This document shows positions 12,966-21,240 of a stretch of DNA of 64,000 bases, piece after piece. Numbering within the stretch: position 1 is the stretch's first letter; every line of letters begins with the position of its first letter. A program made the position numbers and the translations under genes. The notes under the pieces were generated by a model. That model was given only the letters and a program-made list of their open reading frames with translations. It did no database searches and was not told where the DNA came from. This DNA is from Thalassotalea psychrophila (lineage in GTDB: Bacteria > Pseudomonadota > Gammaproteobacteria > Enterobacterales > Alteromonadaceae): assembly GCF_031583595.1 (NCBI RefSeq), contig NZ_CP134145.1, positions 4,464,001 to 4,528,000 on the forward strand. Reading direction: 5' to 3'.

Positions 12966-14087
12966 ATGAACTACCATAATGAGTTCTTAGAGCAGGTAGA
13001 CGAAGAAGACGTACTCGGAGGCACATGGCCAGGTATTCAGTTGTACTATCCGCCAGTCAAATACTCTCCAAAAGATGAAGAATATGAAAATATGGAGCAA
13101 GCCGCTGAGCGTATGCGTAAACATGCCCATAATTGCCAAGCCCATACTTTACTATTCGATTTAGAAGATGGTTGTCGCCAAAAAGAAATGAGTCGCGAGC
13201 TGTTACTAAATGAACTTCCTAAATTTCCAGAACGCGATTTTCAAATAGCCCTTCGTATAAACCCATTTCGTACCGATGAGTATGAAAAAGATTTAGAAAT
13301 GATCATGAAAGTGGCTGAACATATTGATGTAATTGTGCTAGCTAAAGCTGGTGAAATGTATGGTGCTGCCGAAATTCGAGATCTTTCGGCTTGGTTGTTA
13401 GGGGTTAATCCTAAAATTGAAATTCAACCAATTATTGAGCATCCTCGAAGCTTAAAAATTGCAGCTGAATTAATGGCATTTCCAGCGGTTAAGCACGTTG
13501 TATTTGGTATTCACGATTTCTCGAAAGCAATGGCGATTCACTTAACACCAGAAGGCTGGATCGAAGAATTGCTTACCTACCTAAGAATGCTATTACTTGA
13601 GGCAAGAATTGCCGGTAAAGGTGTTATCGGTGGAGTTGAAGTATTAATTAATGATACGCCAATGCCAGAAAAATTTATCGAGCCTGACGATGTTCGTCGT
13701 TGGTTAGATTTACACGGCGATCACGAATCGCATGTAGTACATGGTCATGCTGTAGTTGAAACGCAAATGGGTTTAACCGGTAAACAGCTTATTCACCCGT
13801 ACCATATTCATTTATGTAAGGTAGCATTTACGCCATCGCCAAAAGTTATAAAGCGTAATGTGCAAATATTACAAATGGCCATAGATGCCGACGCCCTGTT
13901 AGGCGGAGCTATTAAATATGAAGGAGAAATGCTTGATCCACCAATGTTTGGTAAAGCGTTGCAAACACTATTAAGAGCCTATGCATTGAAGTCTTTAGAT
14001 GAAAAAGATAAACAATTTGCCATAGATGTATTGAAGAAACTGCCTATCACGGTTATTCGTGAAAACTGGCCATACGGCCGCATTTAA
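12966..14087 (+). CDS. Long CitE/HpcH-HpaI-type lyase
   Basis: A 373-residue aldolase/lyase-fold protein. TLLFDLEDGCRQKE (about 60-73) corresponds to the family's DLED segment, PIIEHPRSL to the metal-binding Glu region, and HVVFGIHDFSKAM to the second ligand; KQLIHPYHI near the C-terminal third is the family's IHP motif. It is about 80 residues longer than ordinary CitE and carries an acidic N-terminal extension. It leads the operon 12966-17789 with an acyl-CoA ligase, another CitE and mesaconyl-CoA hydratase. Substrate not identifiable. Confidence 0.75.
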   Translation: MNYHNEFLEQVDEEDVLGGTWPGIQLYYPPVKYSPKDEEYENMEQAAERMRKHAHNCQAHTLLFDLEDGCRQKEMSRELLLNELPKFPERDFQIALRINPFRTDEYEKDLEMIMKVAEHIDVIVLAKAGEMYGAAEIRDLSAWLLGVNPKIEIQPIIEHPRSLKIAAELMAFPAVKHVVFGIHDFSKAMAIHLTPEGWIEELLTYLRMLLLEARIAGKGVIGGVEVLINDTPMPEKFIEPDDVRRWLDLHGDHESHVVHGHAVVETQMGLTGKQLIHPYHIHLCKVAFTPSPKVIKRNVQILQMAIDADALLGGAIKYEGEMLDPPMFGKALQTLLRAYALKSLDEKDKQFAIDVLKKLPITVIRENWPYGRI

Positions 14088-14110
14088 CCGGCGTTTATGA
14101 GGATAGAATT

Positions 14111-15772
14111 ATGATTAAGTTTGATGATTTATTAACACAGAACGCTAATGGTTGGCAGTGGCACATACCTGAACATTTCAATATTGCCTATGCCTGTGTG
14201 CGACAGCATGTTGAACAAAACAATGGCAACAAAACTGCACTAGTTATTGAAGATGACAAGTTAGGTACATGCGAGCTGAGCTATGCTGAACTAGATAGCT
14301 TAAGTGGTCGTTTTGTTTATACCTTGAAGGAATTAGGATTAAATGCTGACGATAGAGTATTGATTCGTTTACCAAACTCTAGCGATTACCCAGTAAGCTT
14401 TTTTGGTTGTTTAAAACAAGGCGCTATTGCCGTGCCTACATCAACATTGTTGTCAGCACCAGAAGTTGCTTACTTAGCCAAAGACTCTGGCGCGAAAGTA
14501 TTAGTTACCGCTAAATCTATGTGGCCAGAGCTAAAGTCTATATTAGAAGAAGATACCCAGCTTAGTGCCGTATTATTAGCTGGCCCGGGTGAAATGCCTA
14601 GTGATTGCACAGGTTTAAATGTGCAAGTTTTAGATTTAGAAGAGTTGCTAAATACGAGCCCAGTTGATGATACAATTGTAGCAAGTACGCCAGATGATCC
14701 TGCGTATTTAGTCTATACCTCAGGTACTACCGGATATCCAAAAGGCGTGTTGCATGCACACCGCTCTTTAATTGGTCGTTTACCAGCCAGTCGCTTTTGG
14801 TTCGATTTTAAAGAAGGCGATCGAATCATGCACTCGGGTAAATTTAACTGGACCTACGTTTTAGGCTCAGCATTAATGGATCCTTTATTTCATGGTCATA
14901 CGGTAATTGTGCATGAAGGAGCAAATGATGCTTCTACTTGGCCAAAACTTATTGCTAAGCATAACTGTACAATATTTATCGGTGTACCAACGATTTATCG
15001 TCAAATTATTCAAAAAACTGAATTTAAAGGCGAAAATGTACCTTCTCTTCGCCATTGTATGAGTGCCGGTGAACATTTAAGTGATGAAATGCTGTTAGCT
15101 TGGCGCGAACGTTTTGGTATGGATGTTTATGAAGCGATTGGTATGTCAGAATTTTCTTATTATATTTCACAAAATAAACAACAACCTATTCGCCCAGGTG
15201 CGGCTGGTTTTACTCAGCCAGGTCATGATGTTGTGTTACTAAATGAAGAAAATAAACCTGCTCAAGCTGGTGAAGAAGGCATGATCGCCATACCTGAAAG
15301 CGATCCAGGCTTGTTTTTAAATTATTGGCAACTCCCTGAAGAAACCGAAAAAGCCAGGCACAGCGGTTATTTCTTCACTGGCGATTATGCAAGGGTCGAT
15401 GAAGATGGCTATATTTGGTTTGTAGGGCGCAAAGACGACATCATTAATACTTTTGGTTACCGCGTATCGCCACACGAAATTGAGCGAGTAATAAAAACTC
15501 ATCCAGACGTTGCCGATTGTGTGGCTCTTGGTGAAGAGCTGGGTAAAGATAAAATATTAGTCAGTGCCTGTATTATTTTAGCGCCTGGTGCTACAACCAC
15601 TAAAGAAGATATTTTAAACTTTGGTAATAGTCATTTAGCTAAATATAAAGCACCCAAAATTGTCCATTTTTATGATGACTTTCCACGCACTAAAAATGGC
15701 AAAGTATTACGTAAACAGATGCTAGCTGAGCTTGCTGAACAAAACAAACAACCGGCCACCCAAGGAGCCTAA
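14111..15772 (+). CDS. Acyl-CoA ligase, benzoate-CoA ligase-like
   Basis: A 553-residue AMP-forming acid-CoA ligase (ANL superfamily). The P-loop-like YTSGTTGYPKG (about 203-213), the SGEH/EAIGMSEF adenine-site region, GDYARVDEDGYIWFVGRKDD hinge and the C-terminal lysine motif KNGKVLRKQ (about 528-536) are all present, so it should be active. Overall architecture, starting HIPEHFNIAYACV, resembles benzoate- and short-chain acyl-CoA ligases. In this operon it probably loads CoA on an acid that is then handled by the hydratase and lyases. Substrate unknown. Confidence 0.85.
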   Translation: MIKFDDLLTQNANGWQWHIPEHFNIAYACVRQHVEQNNGNKTALVIEDDKLGTCELSYAELDSLSGRFVYTLKELGLNADDRVLIRLPNSSDYPVSFFGCLKQGAIAVPTSTLLSAPEVAYLAKDSGAKVLVTAKSMWPELKSILEEDTQLSAVLLAGPGEMPSDCTGLNVQVLDLEELLNTSPVDDTIVASTPDDPAYLVYTSGTTGYPKGVLHAHRSLIGRLPASRFWFDFKEGDRIMHSGKFNWTYVLGSALMDPLFHGHTVIVHEGANDASTWPKLIAKHNCTIFIGVPTIYRQIIQKTEFKGENVPSLRHCMSAGEHLSDEMLLAWRERFGMDVYEAIGMSEFSYYISQNKQQPIRPGAAGFTQPGHDVVLLNEENKPAQAGEEGMIAIPESDPGLFLNYWQLPEETEKARHSGYFFTGDYARVDEDGYIWFVGRKDDIINTFGYRVSPHEIERVIKTHPDVADCVALGEELGKDKILVSACIILAPGATTTKEDILNFGNSHLAKYKAPKIVHFYDDFPRTKNGKVLRKQMLAELAEQNKQPATQGA

Positions 15773-15774
15773 GT

Positions 15775-16677
15775 ATGAACTGCAAAACACAAGAAAATTT
15801 TCGACCAAGACGCAGTGCATTATATGTTCCAGCACACCGTGAGCAATACATAACTAAAGCACGTGGATTATCTGCTGATGTAATCATTTTTGATTTACAA
15901 GAATCGGTACCGCCTTCTCGTAAAGAAGAAGCAAGAGCATTATTAGTTGAGCAATTACAAAATAGTGACTTTGGTTATTCAGAAAGAATCGTACGCGTTA
16001 ACAAGCTTGACTCTCCTTGGGGGAAGGCCGATATAGCCGCTATAGCTGAACTTGATATTGACGGCGTATTATTTCCTGATATTGAAAGTGGCGAGGAACT
16101 AAACCTAGCCGTTGCCGCGTTAGATAATGCCAATGGTGAAAATAAATTGGTTATGGCAAATATTGAATCTCCTCTAGGTGTATTACGCGCCGAAGAGATT
16201 TGTGCTGCCAGTCCAAGGCTAACAACTGTTGTTATGGGTACCACCGATCTCGCTAACTCATTACGGGTAAATGTAACACTTGATAGACAAGGATTATTAA
16301 CCTATTTGTCGATGTGTATATTAGCCGCCAGAGCACACAACAAAAGCATTATAGATGGCCCACATTTTAATTTAAAAGATGTGGTTGCTTGTGAGTATAG
16401 TTGTCGACAGGCTCGCGATCTAGGCTTTGATGGTAAAGCAGTTATTCACCCAGTACAGTTAACTTATACCAACGACGCGTTAACACCTAAAGGTGAAGAT
16501 ATTCGTAAAGCTAAAGGCATTATTTCAGCGATGGAACAAGCTAAAGCTGATGGCCAAAGTGTTGCGGTAATCGATGATAGATTAATTGAGCCGTGTTTAG
16601 AGCAATGGGCTAATCGTGTTATTTGTTTATACACCAAGGTGAATGAAATTGGCCAAGGTGAATTAACACTTGGTTAA
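15775..16677 (+). CDS. CitE-family lyase, probable beta-methylmalyl/citramalyl-CoA lyase
   Basis: A 300-residue CitE-like lyase: RRSALYVPAHREQY at the N-terminus, NIESPLGV with the metal-binding Glu, MGTTDLANS with the Asp, and AVIHPVQL near the end. The usual DLEDAV segment reads DLQESV, a mild deviation. It lies immediately upstream of mesaconyl-CoA hydratase, the arrangement expected if the hydratase product (a beta-methylmalyl-CoA-like compound) is cleaved to an acyl-CoA and glyoxylate or another 2-oxoacid. Three nucleotides separate it from the ligase gene. Confidence 0.78.
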   Translation: MNCKTQENFRPRRSALYVPAHREQYITKARGLSADVIIFDLQESVPPSRKEEARALLVEQLQNSDFGYSERIVRVNKLDSPWGKADIAAIAELDIDGVLFPDIESGEELNLAVAALDNANGENKLVMANIESPLGVLRAEEICAASPRLTTVVMGTTDLANSLRVNVTLDRQGLLTYLSMCILAARAHNKSIIDGPHFNLKDVVACEYSCRQARDLGFDGKAVIHPVQLTYTNDALTPKGEDIRKAKGIISAMEQAKADGQSVAVIDDRLIEPCLEQWANRVICLYTKVNEIGQGELTLG

Positions 16678-16709
16678 TTACAGCTGAATAATCGAAAGAG
16701 TAACGTTAC

Positions 16710-17789
16710 ATGACAATAACAACAAATTATCTGCCAACGCCAGAAGGTCTTTATTTTGAAGATTTTTTTGTCGGTCAACCTTTGGTTCATGGTGTACCTC
16801 GCACCATAACCGAAGCTGATTGCACCCTTTATACGGCGCTAACCGGTTCTCGTTTTGCCTTGCATTGTGCAAAAACGGTGGCTAACGCAGTTGGTTTTGC
16901 CGAAATGCCAGTAGACAATTTCCTATTGTTTCATATCGCCTTTGGTAAAACTGTAAACGATGTATCATTAAATGCTGTGGCTAACCTTGGTTACGCCGAA
17001 GTTACTTTTAAACGCCCTGCTTTTGCTGGCGACACCATCAAAGTGGTTAGCGAAGTAATTGGCTTGAAAGAAAACTCAAATGGTAAAACCGGGGTGGTTT
17101 ACGTTCATTCCACTGCGGTGAACCAAGATGATCATATAGTTTTAAGTTTTAAACGTTGGGTTATGGTCCATAAAAAAGATATGCAAACTAAGTGCGCTGC
17201 GCCGCAATTACCAGAGTTAGCAAGCGAAGTTAGTTCAACACAGCAAGTAATTCCTGCTCAAATGAATTTAGCTGACTGGCCAGATTATGCTAGTGACTCA
17301 CAACTAAAAGCATCAGAGTTTACTGTTGGCGATACTTATTTTCATCGAGATGGCATTACCATAAATGATTCGGATCACTCATTAGCAACACGGCTTTATC
17401 AAAATAACGCTCGCGTGCATTTTGATCAGCACATGATGAATGACTCAAAGCATGGCATGCGTTTGGTCTACGGCGGACATATCATTTCACTTTGTCGAGC
17501 GCTAAGCTATAACGGTTTAGGTAACGGTATATGGTTAAGTGCAATTCATAGTGGTAGTCATTGTAACCCGTCTTTTGCCGGTGACACCATTTATGCACAA
17601 AGTACGATTTTAGAAATAACAAACGTTGCAGATAGAGATGATCTCGCCTTGGTGAAAATAAACATGCTCGGTATTAAAAACAATAGCCCAGAACAAATGG
17701 AGTTTTTAACTCGAACAGTTGATGGTAGAAAGAAATACCACAACGACGTTGTTCTCGATCTAGAGTTAACCGTAATCATGGTTAAGTAA
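16710..17789 (+). CDS. mch: Mesaconyl-CoA hydratase (double hot-dog MaoC family)
   Basis: A 359-residue protein with two MaoC-like hot-dog halves (about 8-160 and 205-330). Segments such as FGKTVNDVSLNAVANLGYAE, EVIGLKENSNGKTGVVYV and MATRLYQN-like ATRLYQNNARVHFDQH closely match the mesaconyl-CoA hydratase of Rhodobacter as I remember it, and length fits. That enzyme interconverts mesaconyl-C1-CoA and beta-methylmalyl-CoA in the ethylmalonyl-CoA and methylaspartate pathways. Here the rest of those pathways is absent, so it may hydrate a related alkyl-mesaconyl-CoA in catabolism. It ends the operon and is followed by a terminator. Confidence 0.85.
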   Translation: MTITTNYLPTPEGLYFEDFFVGQPLVHGVPRTITEADCTLYTALTGSRFALHCAKTVANAVGFAEMPVDNFLLFHIAFGKTVNDVSLNAVANLGYAEVTFKRPAFAGDTIKVVSEVIGLKENSNGKTGVVYVHSTAVNQDDHIVLSFKRWVMVHKKDMQTKCAAPQLPELASEVSSTQQVIPAQMNLADWPDYASDSQLKASEFTVGDTYFHRDGITINDSDHSLATRLYQNNARVHFDQHMMNDSKHGMRLVYGGHIISLCRALSYNGLGNGIWLSAIHSGSHCNPSFAGDTIYAQSTILEITNVADRDDLALVKINMLGIKNNSPEQMEFLTRTVDGRKKYHNDVVLDLELTVIMVK

Positions 17790-17819
17790 CATTCTTTTGC
17801 AGTGCTAAACAACTTACAA

Positions 17820-17853
17820 GGTGGCGTATAACCCCCAACCGTTATGCGCCACC
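17820..17853 (+). terminator. Terminator after mesaconyl-CoA hydratase operon
   Basis: A 13-bp stem ggtggcgtataac / gttatgcgccacc (one G-T wobble) with an 8-nt loop, followed by a short gccttttaag segment. Confidence 0.7.
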
Positions 17854-17928
17854 GCCTTTTAAGGCTTACTATAATATCCCTATTTCATCATTGAGCATGT
17901 TCAAATTTACGCCTCAACTTAAACAAGA

Positions 17929-18285
17929 TTATTCGGCAGTTTCTGTTATTGAGTTTTGCTGAGAATTTGCTAGCGCGACCACATCTACTTTACGGTTTTT
18001 ATGTAAAAATTTATTTAAGTAAGCAATGCTGTCATAGGCATGATATTTAGTCGCGAACTCAGTAATTGTAAGTTCGTTACAATGTAAGTTTTCAACTACA
18101 TTTTTTTCGCCATATTGCTCTAATCCCATTAAACTTTTCAATTTATCTAGGTCATTAGTCGCAGCAGCAATGCAAGTGTGCGTATTTCTATCGGCATTAG
18201 ATGTATCAAATTGAATCGAATCAGCTTGAGTATTGAATGCGATAGTTGAAGTTAAGATGGTTACTAAAAGTGTTACTGTTTTCAT
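17929..18285 (-). CDS. Small exported DUF3718-type protein
   Basis: A 118-residue protein with a cleavable signal peptide (hydrophobic residues 3-17, cleavage likely after TQA near residue 21). Three cysteines (C38, C69 region) in a CIAAATNDLDKL...LHCNELTI context suggest an intramolecular disulfide in the periplasm. It resembles the DUF3718 proteins of Shewanella and Colwellia, of unknown function. It stands alone and has no evident link to the catabolic genes. Confidence 0.6.
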   Translation of the reverse strand: MKTVTLLVTILTSTIAFNTQADSIQFDTSNADRNTHTCIAAATNDLDKLKSLMGLEQYGEKNVVENLHCNELTITEFATKYHAYDSIAYLNKFLHKNRKVDVVALANSQQNSITETAE

Positions 18286-18792
18286 GTTATTTCCTTAATT
18301 ACCTACAACGAGTAGTAATTATGTTGATTAATTTTAAATGTTTGGTGATTCAATTTTGAAAATTTTGTATTTGCATACAGATAAATTTGATGGCTTGATC
18401 ACTTTATTATTATTCGACAGGAAATCTTTAGGCTGCTAAACGCTTTTGTTGCTTGAGATACTTCTTTATTTTCTTGGTTAACTCAGCAAATTTATCGGCG
18501 ATGATTATAGGTCTATAATATTTATTTACTAGTTCATTCTAGAACTAAAATGACATTTGTCATTTGTTAATTAGAACCTGTAAAGTCAATGTTAACAAGG
18601 CCTGACGAGGGCGTTAACAAACTAAACTTACATCATTATTTGACTTGCAGAGTGCCATCAGATTTACCATTTAAAAGTACTCTAAAGCGCATAATTGATA
18701 AAAAGCTTTCTTTTTTGCTTTTTTGAGTTGTAATTGTTGTTAGTTAATCGTCTTAATAGTACATTGATACAAACAATAAAAGAGTTATTCTC
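18286..18792. promoter_or_regulatory. Divergent intergenic region upstream of the Crp/Fnr-type gene
   Basis: 507 bp without a convincing gene. It contains a perfect palindrome AAATGACA-TT-TGTCATTT at 18548-18565. The core TGACATTTGTCA is the exact reverse complement of TGACAAATGTCA at 53642-53653. The region just before the rightward gene is AT-rich; a TTGATAC-like stretch lies at about 18766. Nothing else is evident. Confidence 0.45.
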
Positions 18793-19500
18793 ATGTCTTT
18801 AGATATTAATAAAATTTCCGTAAAAAACTCGCTGACAAGTTGTTTTGGTACTGCTTTAGAGAGTATTAATGGCGGTGATGAATTTCTTGCATTATTAGCA
18901 AATAATGCCGATGAGGTTCACATTGACAGTCACGATTACCTGTTAAATGAAGGAGAGTCCGCCGACTACGTGTTTATTCCAATTTCTGGCTCGGTGATGC
19001 TTGAACGAACAGCATCAAACGGAGCTAGACAAGTTTATGCTTTCTTATTTACCGGTAATATTTTAGGTCTATCAACATCAAGTATTGCCAAATATAACTA
19101 CAGTGCCAAGGCATTATCAGATCTGACTGCGATCAGAATTAATCGTCAGGTACTTGAAGAGTTCTTCAAACGTGCGCTCGATATTGGCAAAAAGTATCAT
19201 ACTCGTACCGAAGTAGTACTTTCAGCAATGCTTGATCATTTATTTGTGATGGGCCAACGTACTGCTCATCAACGATTAGCACATTTTCTACTTGATATGG
19301 AAAACCGTTTATTTTGCCATAAAGGCCAATACAATTTACCAATGAGTCGCCAAGACATTGCCGATTACTTAGGCATGACTGTTTCTACGGCCTGTCGCGG
19401 CTTTACCGCGTTAAAGAAAAAAGGCTGGATCAGTATCAGCAGTAATTCATTAATTATCATTAATGACCGTGATGCAATGACGCATTATATTACTGATTAA
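18793..19500 (+). CDS. Crp/Fnr-family transcription regulator
   Basis: A 235-residue regulator: a cyclic-nucleotide-binding-like beta barrel (about 40-125), dimer helix, and C-terminal winged helix with MSRQDIADYLGMTVSTACRGF (about 178-198). The Fnr 4Fe-4S cysteine cluster is absent (only one cysteine in the N-terminal 100 residues), so it is not a simple oxygen sensor. The recognition helix reads TVSTACRG where Fnr has TVETVSR. It could respond to a small ligand or redox state. A palindrome occurring both upstream of this gene and at 53642-53653 is a candidate binding site. Confidence 0.85.
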   Translation: MSLDINKISVKNSLTSCFGTALESINGGDEFLALLANNADEVHIDSHDYLLNEGESADYVFIPISGSVMLERTASNGARQVYAFLFTGNILGLSTSSIAKYNYSAKALSDLTAIRINRQVLEEFFKRALDIGKKYHTRTEVVLSAMLDHLFVMGQRTAHQRLAHFLLDMENRLFCHKGQYNLPMSRQDIADYLGMTVSTACRGFTALKKKGWISISSNSLIIINDRDAMTHYITD

Positions 19501-19527
19501 AAGCGCATACTCAGAAACAATTAACCA

Positions 19528-19555
19528 CGTCATTGCGGCGAAGGCCGCAACCTCC
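19528..19555 (-). repeat. REP-like palindrome, copy 2 (left flank of GIY-YIG gene)
   Basis: A 28-bp arm that contains its own hairpin (ttgcggc / gccgcaa, 4-nt loop gaag) and is, in reverse complement, identical at 27 of 28 positions to 19968-19995. The GGAGG and AATGACG ends match the copy at 4992-5027. Confidence 0.8.
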
Positions 19556-19648
19556 TTTCGGATATAGCGTGCCAATAAACAATCGCTTCCTCAAACTACT
19601 TTCAACTAAGCTACACTTAAGTTTCATTTATTGAAAAGGAATTCAATC

Positions 19649-19936
19649 ATGAAACAACCCGCAACCTATATTATTTCTAATGATCACAATACCGTTTTGT
19701 ACATTGGCGTAACAAGTAATTTAATTCAGAGAATATACCAACATAAAGAAAAAATTATTGGTGGCTTTAGTGCTAAATACAACTTAACAAAACTTGTTTA
19801 TTTTGAATTATTCAACGACATGGAAAACGCAATTGTAAGAGAAAAGAGATTAAAGCAGTGGCATCGAAAGTGGAAAAATAGATTAATAGGAGAGGTTAAT
19901 CCAAACTGGCGAGATTTATACCCTGATATTATTTGA
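19649..19936 (+). CDS. GIY-YIG domain endonuclease
   Basis: A 95-residue single-domain GIY-YIG nuclease of the YhbQ/UvrC-N type. The motif is TYIIS...LYIGV (about 4-20), with conserved R at NLIQRIYQHK, EKIIGGFSAKYN and the glutamate in AIVREKRLKQW. Such proteins cut DNA; small stand-alone members have unclear roles. I start at ATG 19649, with AAAGGA 9-14 nt upstream, rather than the TTG at 19631. The gene is framed by inverted REP-like repeats 28 bp long, which suggests a mobile or repeat-linked unit. Confidence 0.85.
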   Translation: MKQPATYIISNDHNTVLYIGVTSNLIQRIYQHKEKIIGGFSAKYNLTKLVYFELFNDMENAIVREKRLKQWHRKWKNRLIGEVNPNWRDLYPDII

Positions 19937-19967
19937 GCTTATTTTTGCTAGCCACAGCATGCGTCTG

Positions 19968-19995
19968 GAGGTTGCGGCCTGCGCCGCAATGACGG
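19968..19995 (+). repeat. REP-like palindrome, copy 3 (right flank of GIY-YIG gene)
   Basis: Arm with internal hairpin ttgcggc / gccgcaa (loop cctgc-like), 27/28 identical to the reverse complement of 19528-19555. The two arms bracket 412 bp that hold only the GIY-YIG gene. Confidence 0.8.
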
Positions 19996-20045
19996 TGTAC
20001 TTTCTATAAACTCGTGGAGGTCTCTTGTTCGCTCTTAGCAACCGA

Positions 20046-21206
20046 TTAAAACACTGCTTTATCTATTTTGAAGCGTTCTATATCGCTTGCACTATACCCC
20101 AACGATCGCAAAATCTGTGCTGTATCCGCACTAAACTCTGGTGTTTTAAGGTTTGGTTGAGCGGGTTCTTCACTGAATTTAATTGGAACCCCCAACGACT
20201 TATTACCATGCTCATCGGTTAAAATCATGTCGCGCTGCTGTAAATGCGGCTCTTGCATGGCACTATGTAAATCACGTACTGGTGCCCAACACACGTCAAT
20301 TTCAGCAAGATATTCTTCCCACTCAGCTAACGTCTTACTGGCAAATTGCTCGCGCAAAAATACTCTCATAGGTTGTTGATGATCACCCGGACCTTGTTTG
20401 GCCAACTCGGTCATTTCGGGCTTTCCTAAGGCGCTTAATAAGTTATGAACAAACTTAATTTCACTGCCACCTAAAGTTAAGTATTTGCCATCTTGAGTTT
20501 GGTAAATATTATAAAAACCATTACCACCCCATGAACGTTCTTGTTTCGTCTCTGCGGCCTTATTCTCAGCAAAAATTGGTCCCATTACATTTGGTGTCCA
20601 AGCAATTAATGAATCTTGCATAGATACATCAAGGTAATCACCAAGGCCTGTAGTTTGCTTGCGTAACAGCGCCATCAATATGCCAGAAAAAGCCATTAAA
20701 CTACCGGCCATATCTGCCGTAGGCATAGCGGGCATAGCCGGCACACCATCAGCACCTAAATTCACGCTAACCAAACCAGAATCTGCCTGAATACTTAAAT
20801 CATGAGCTGGGCTTAAACGCTTATCACCGGTTTGTCCGTAAGCAGAAACAGAACAATAAACGATACCCGGATTAATCGCTTTTATCGAGTCATAATCAAT
20901 ACCTAAACGACTAACCACGCCAGGACGAAACGCCTCAACAATCACATCAACCTCAGCGGCAAGCTTCATGAATGCAGTTTTACCTTCTGGGTGTTTTAAA
21001 TTCAAACTAATGCTTTTCTTGCCGCGGTGAGTATTTCGAAACCAAACACTTTCATCACCTTGTTTCAAGCCAACTTCACGTACAGGCTCGCCTGTTGGTG
21101 GTTCAAGTTTAATAACCTCAGCACCATGATCTGCCATCATCATGGTAAAATGCGGCCCTGGTAAAAACAGCGATAAATCCAGTACTTTAATGCCTTCTAA
21201 TTTCAT
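20046..21206 (-). CDS. Family III (CaiB/BaiF) CoA-transferase
   Basis: A 386-residue CoA-transferase that moves CoA between carboxylic acids via an aspartyl-CoA intermediate. VLDLSLFLPGPHFTMMMADHGAEVIKLEPP is the N-terminal signature region, and the catalytic Asp is in PTADMAGSL (about 165-175). The start at 21206 has AGGAAAG 6 nt upstream; an earlier start at 21221 is less likely. It is the last gene of the leftward operon 20046-27092, directly after a second CaiB paralogue. Donor and acceptor unknown. Confidence 0.85.
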   Translation of the reverse strand: MKLEGIKVLDLSLFLPGPHFTMMMADHGAEVIKLEPPTGEPVREVGLKQGDESVWFRNTHRGKKSISLNLKHPEGKTAFMKLAAEVDVIVEAFRPGVVSRLGIDYDSIKAINPGIVYCSVSAYGQTGDKRLSPAHDLSIQADSGLVSVNLGADGVPAMPAMPTADMAGSLMAFSGILMALLRKQTTGLGDYLDVSMQDSLIAWTPNVMGPIFAENKAAETKQERSWGGNGFYNIYQTQDGKYLTLGGSEIKFVHNLLSALGKPEMTELAKQGPGDHQQPMRVFLREQFASKTLAEWEEYLAEIDVCWAPVRDLHSAMQEPHLQQRDMILTDEHGNKSLGVPIKFSEEPAQPNLKTPEFSADTAQILRSLGYSASDIERFKIDKAVF

Positions 21207-21240
21207 ATTCTTTCCTAGCACTTAACTGACAACAGTTAGC

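Noticed and set aside
18793..19500. Fnr oxygen sensor
   Set aside because: The N-terminal cysteine cluster needed for a 4Fe-4S centre is absent.
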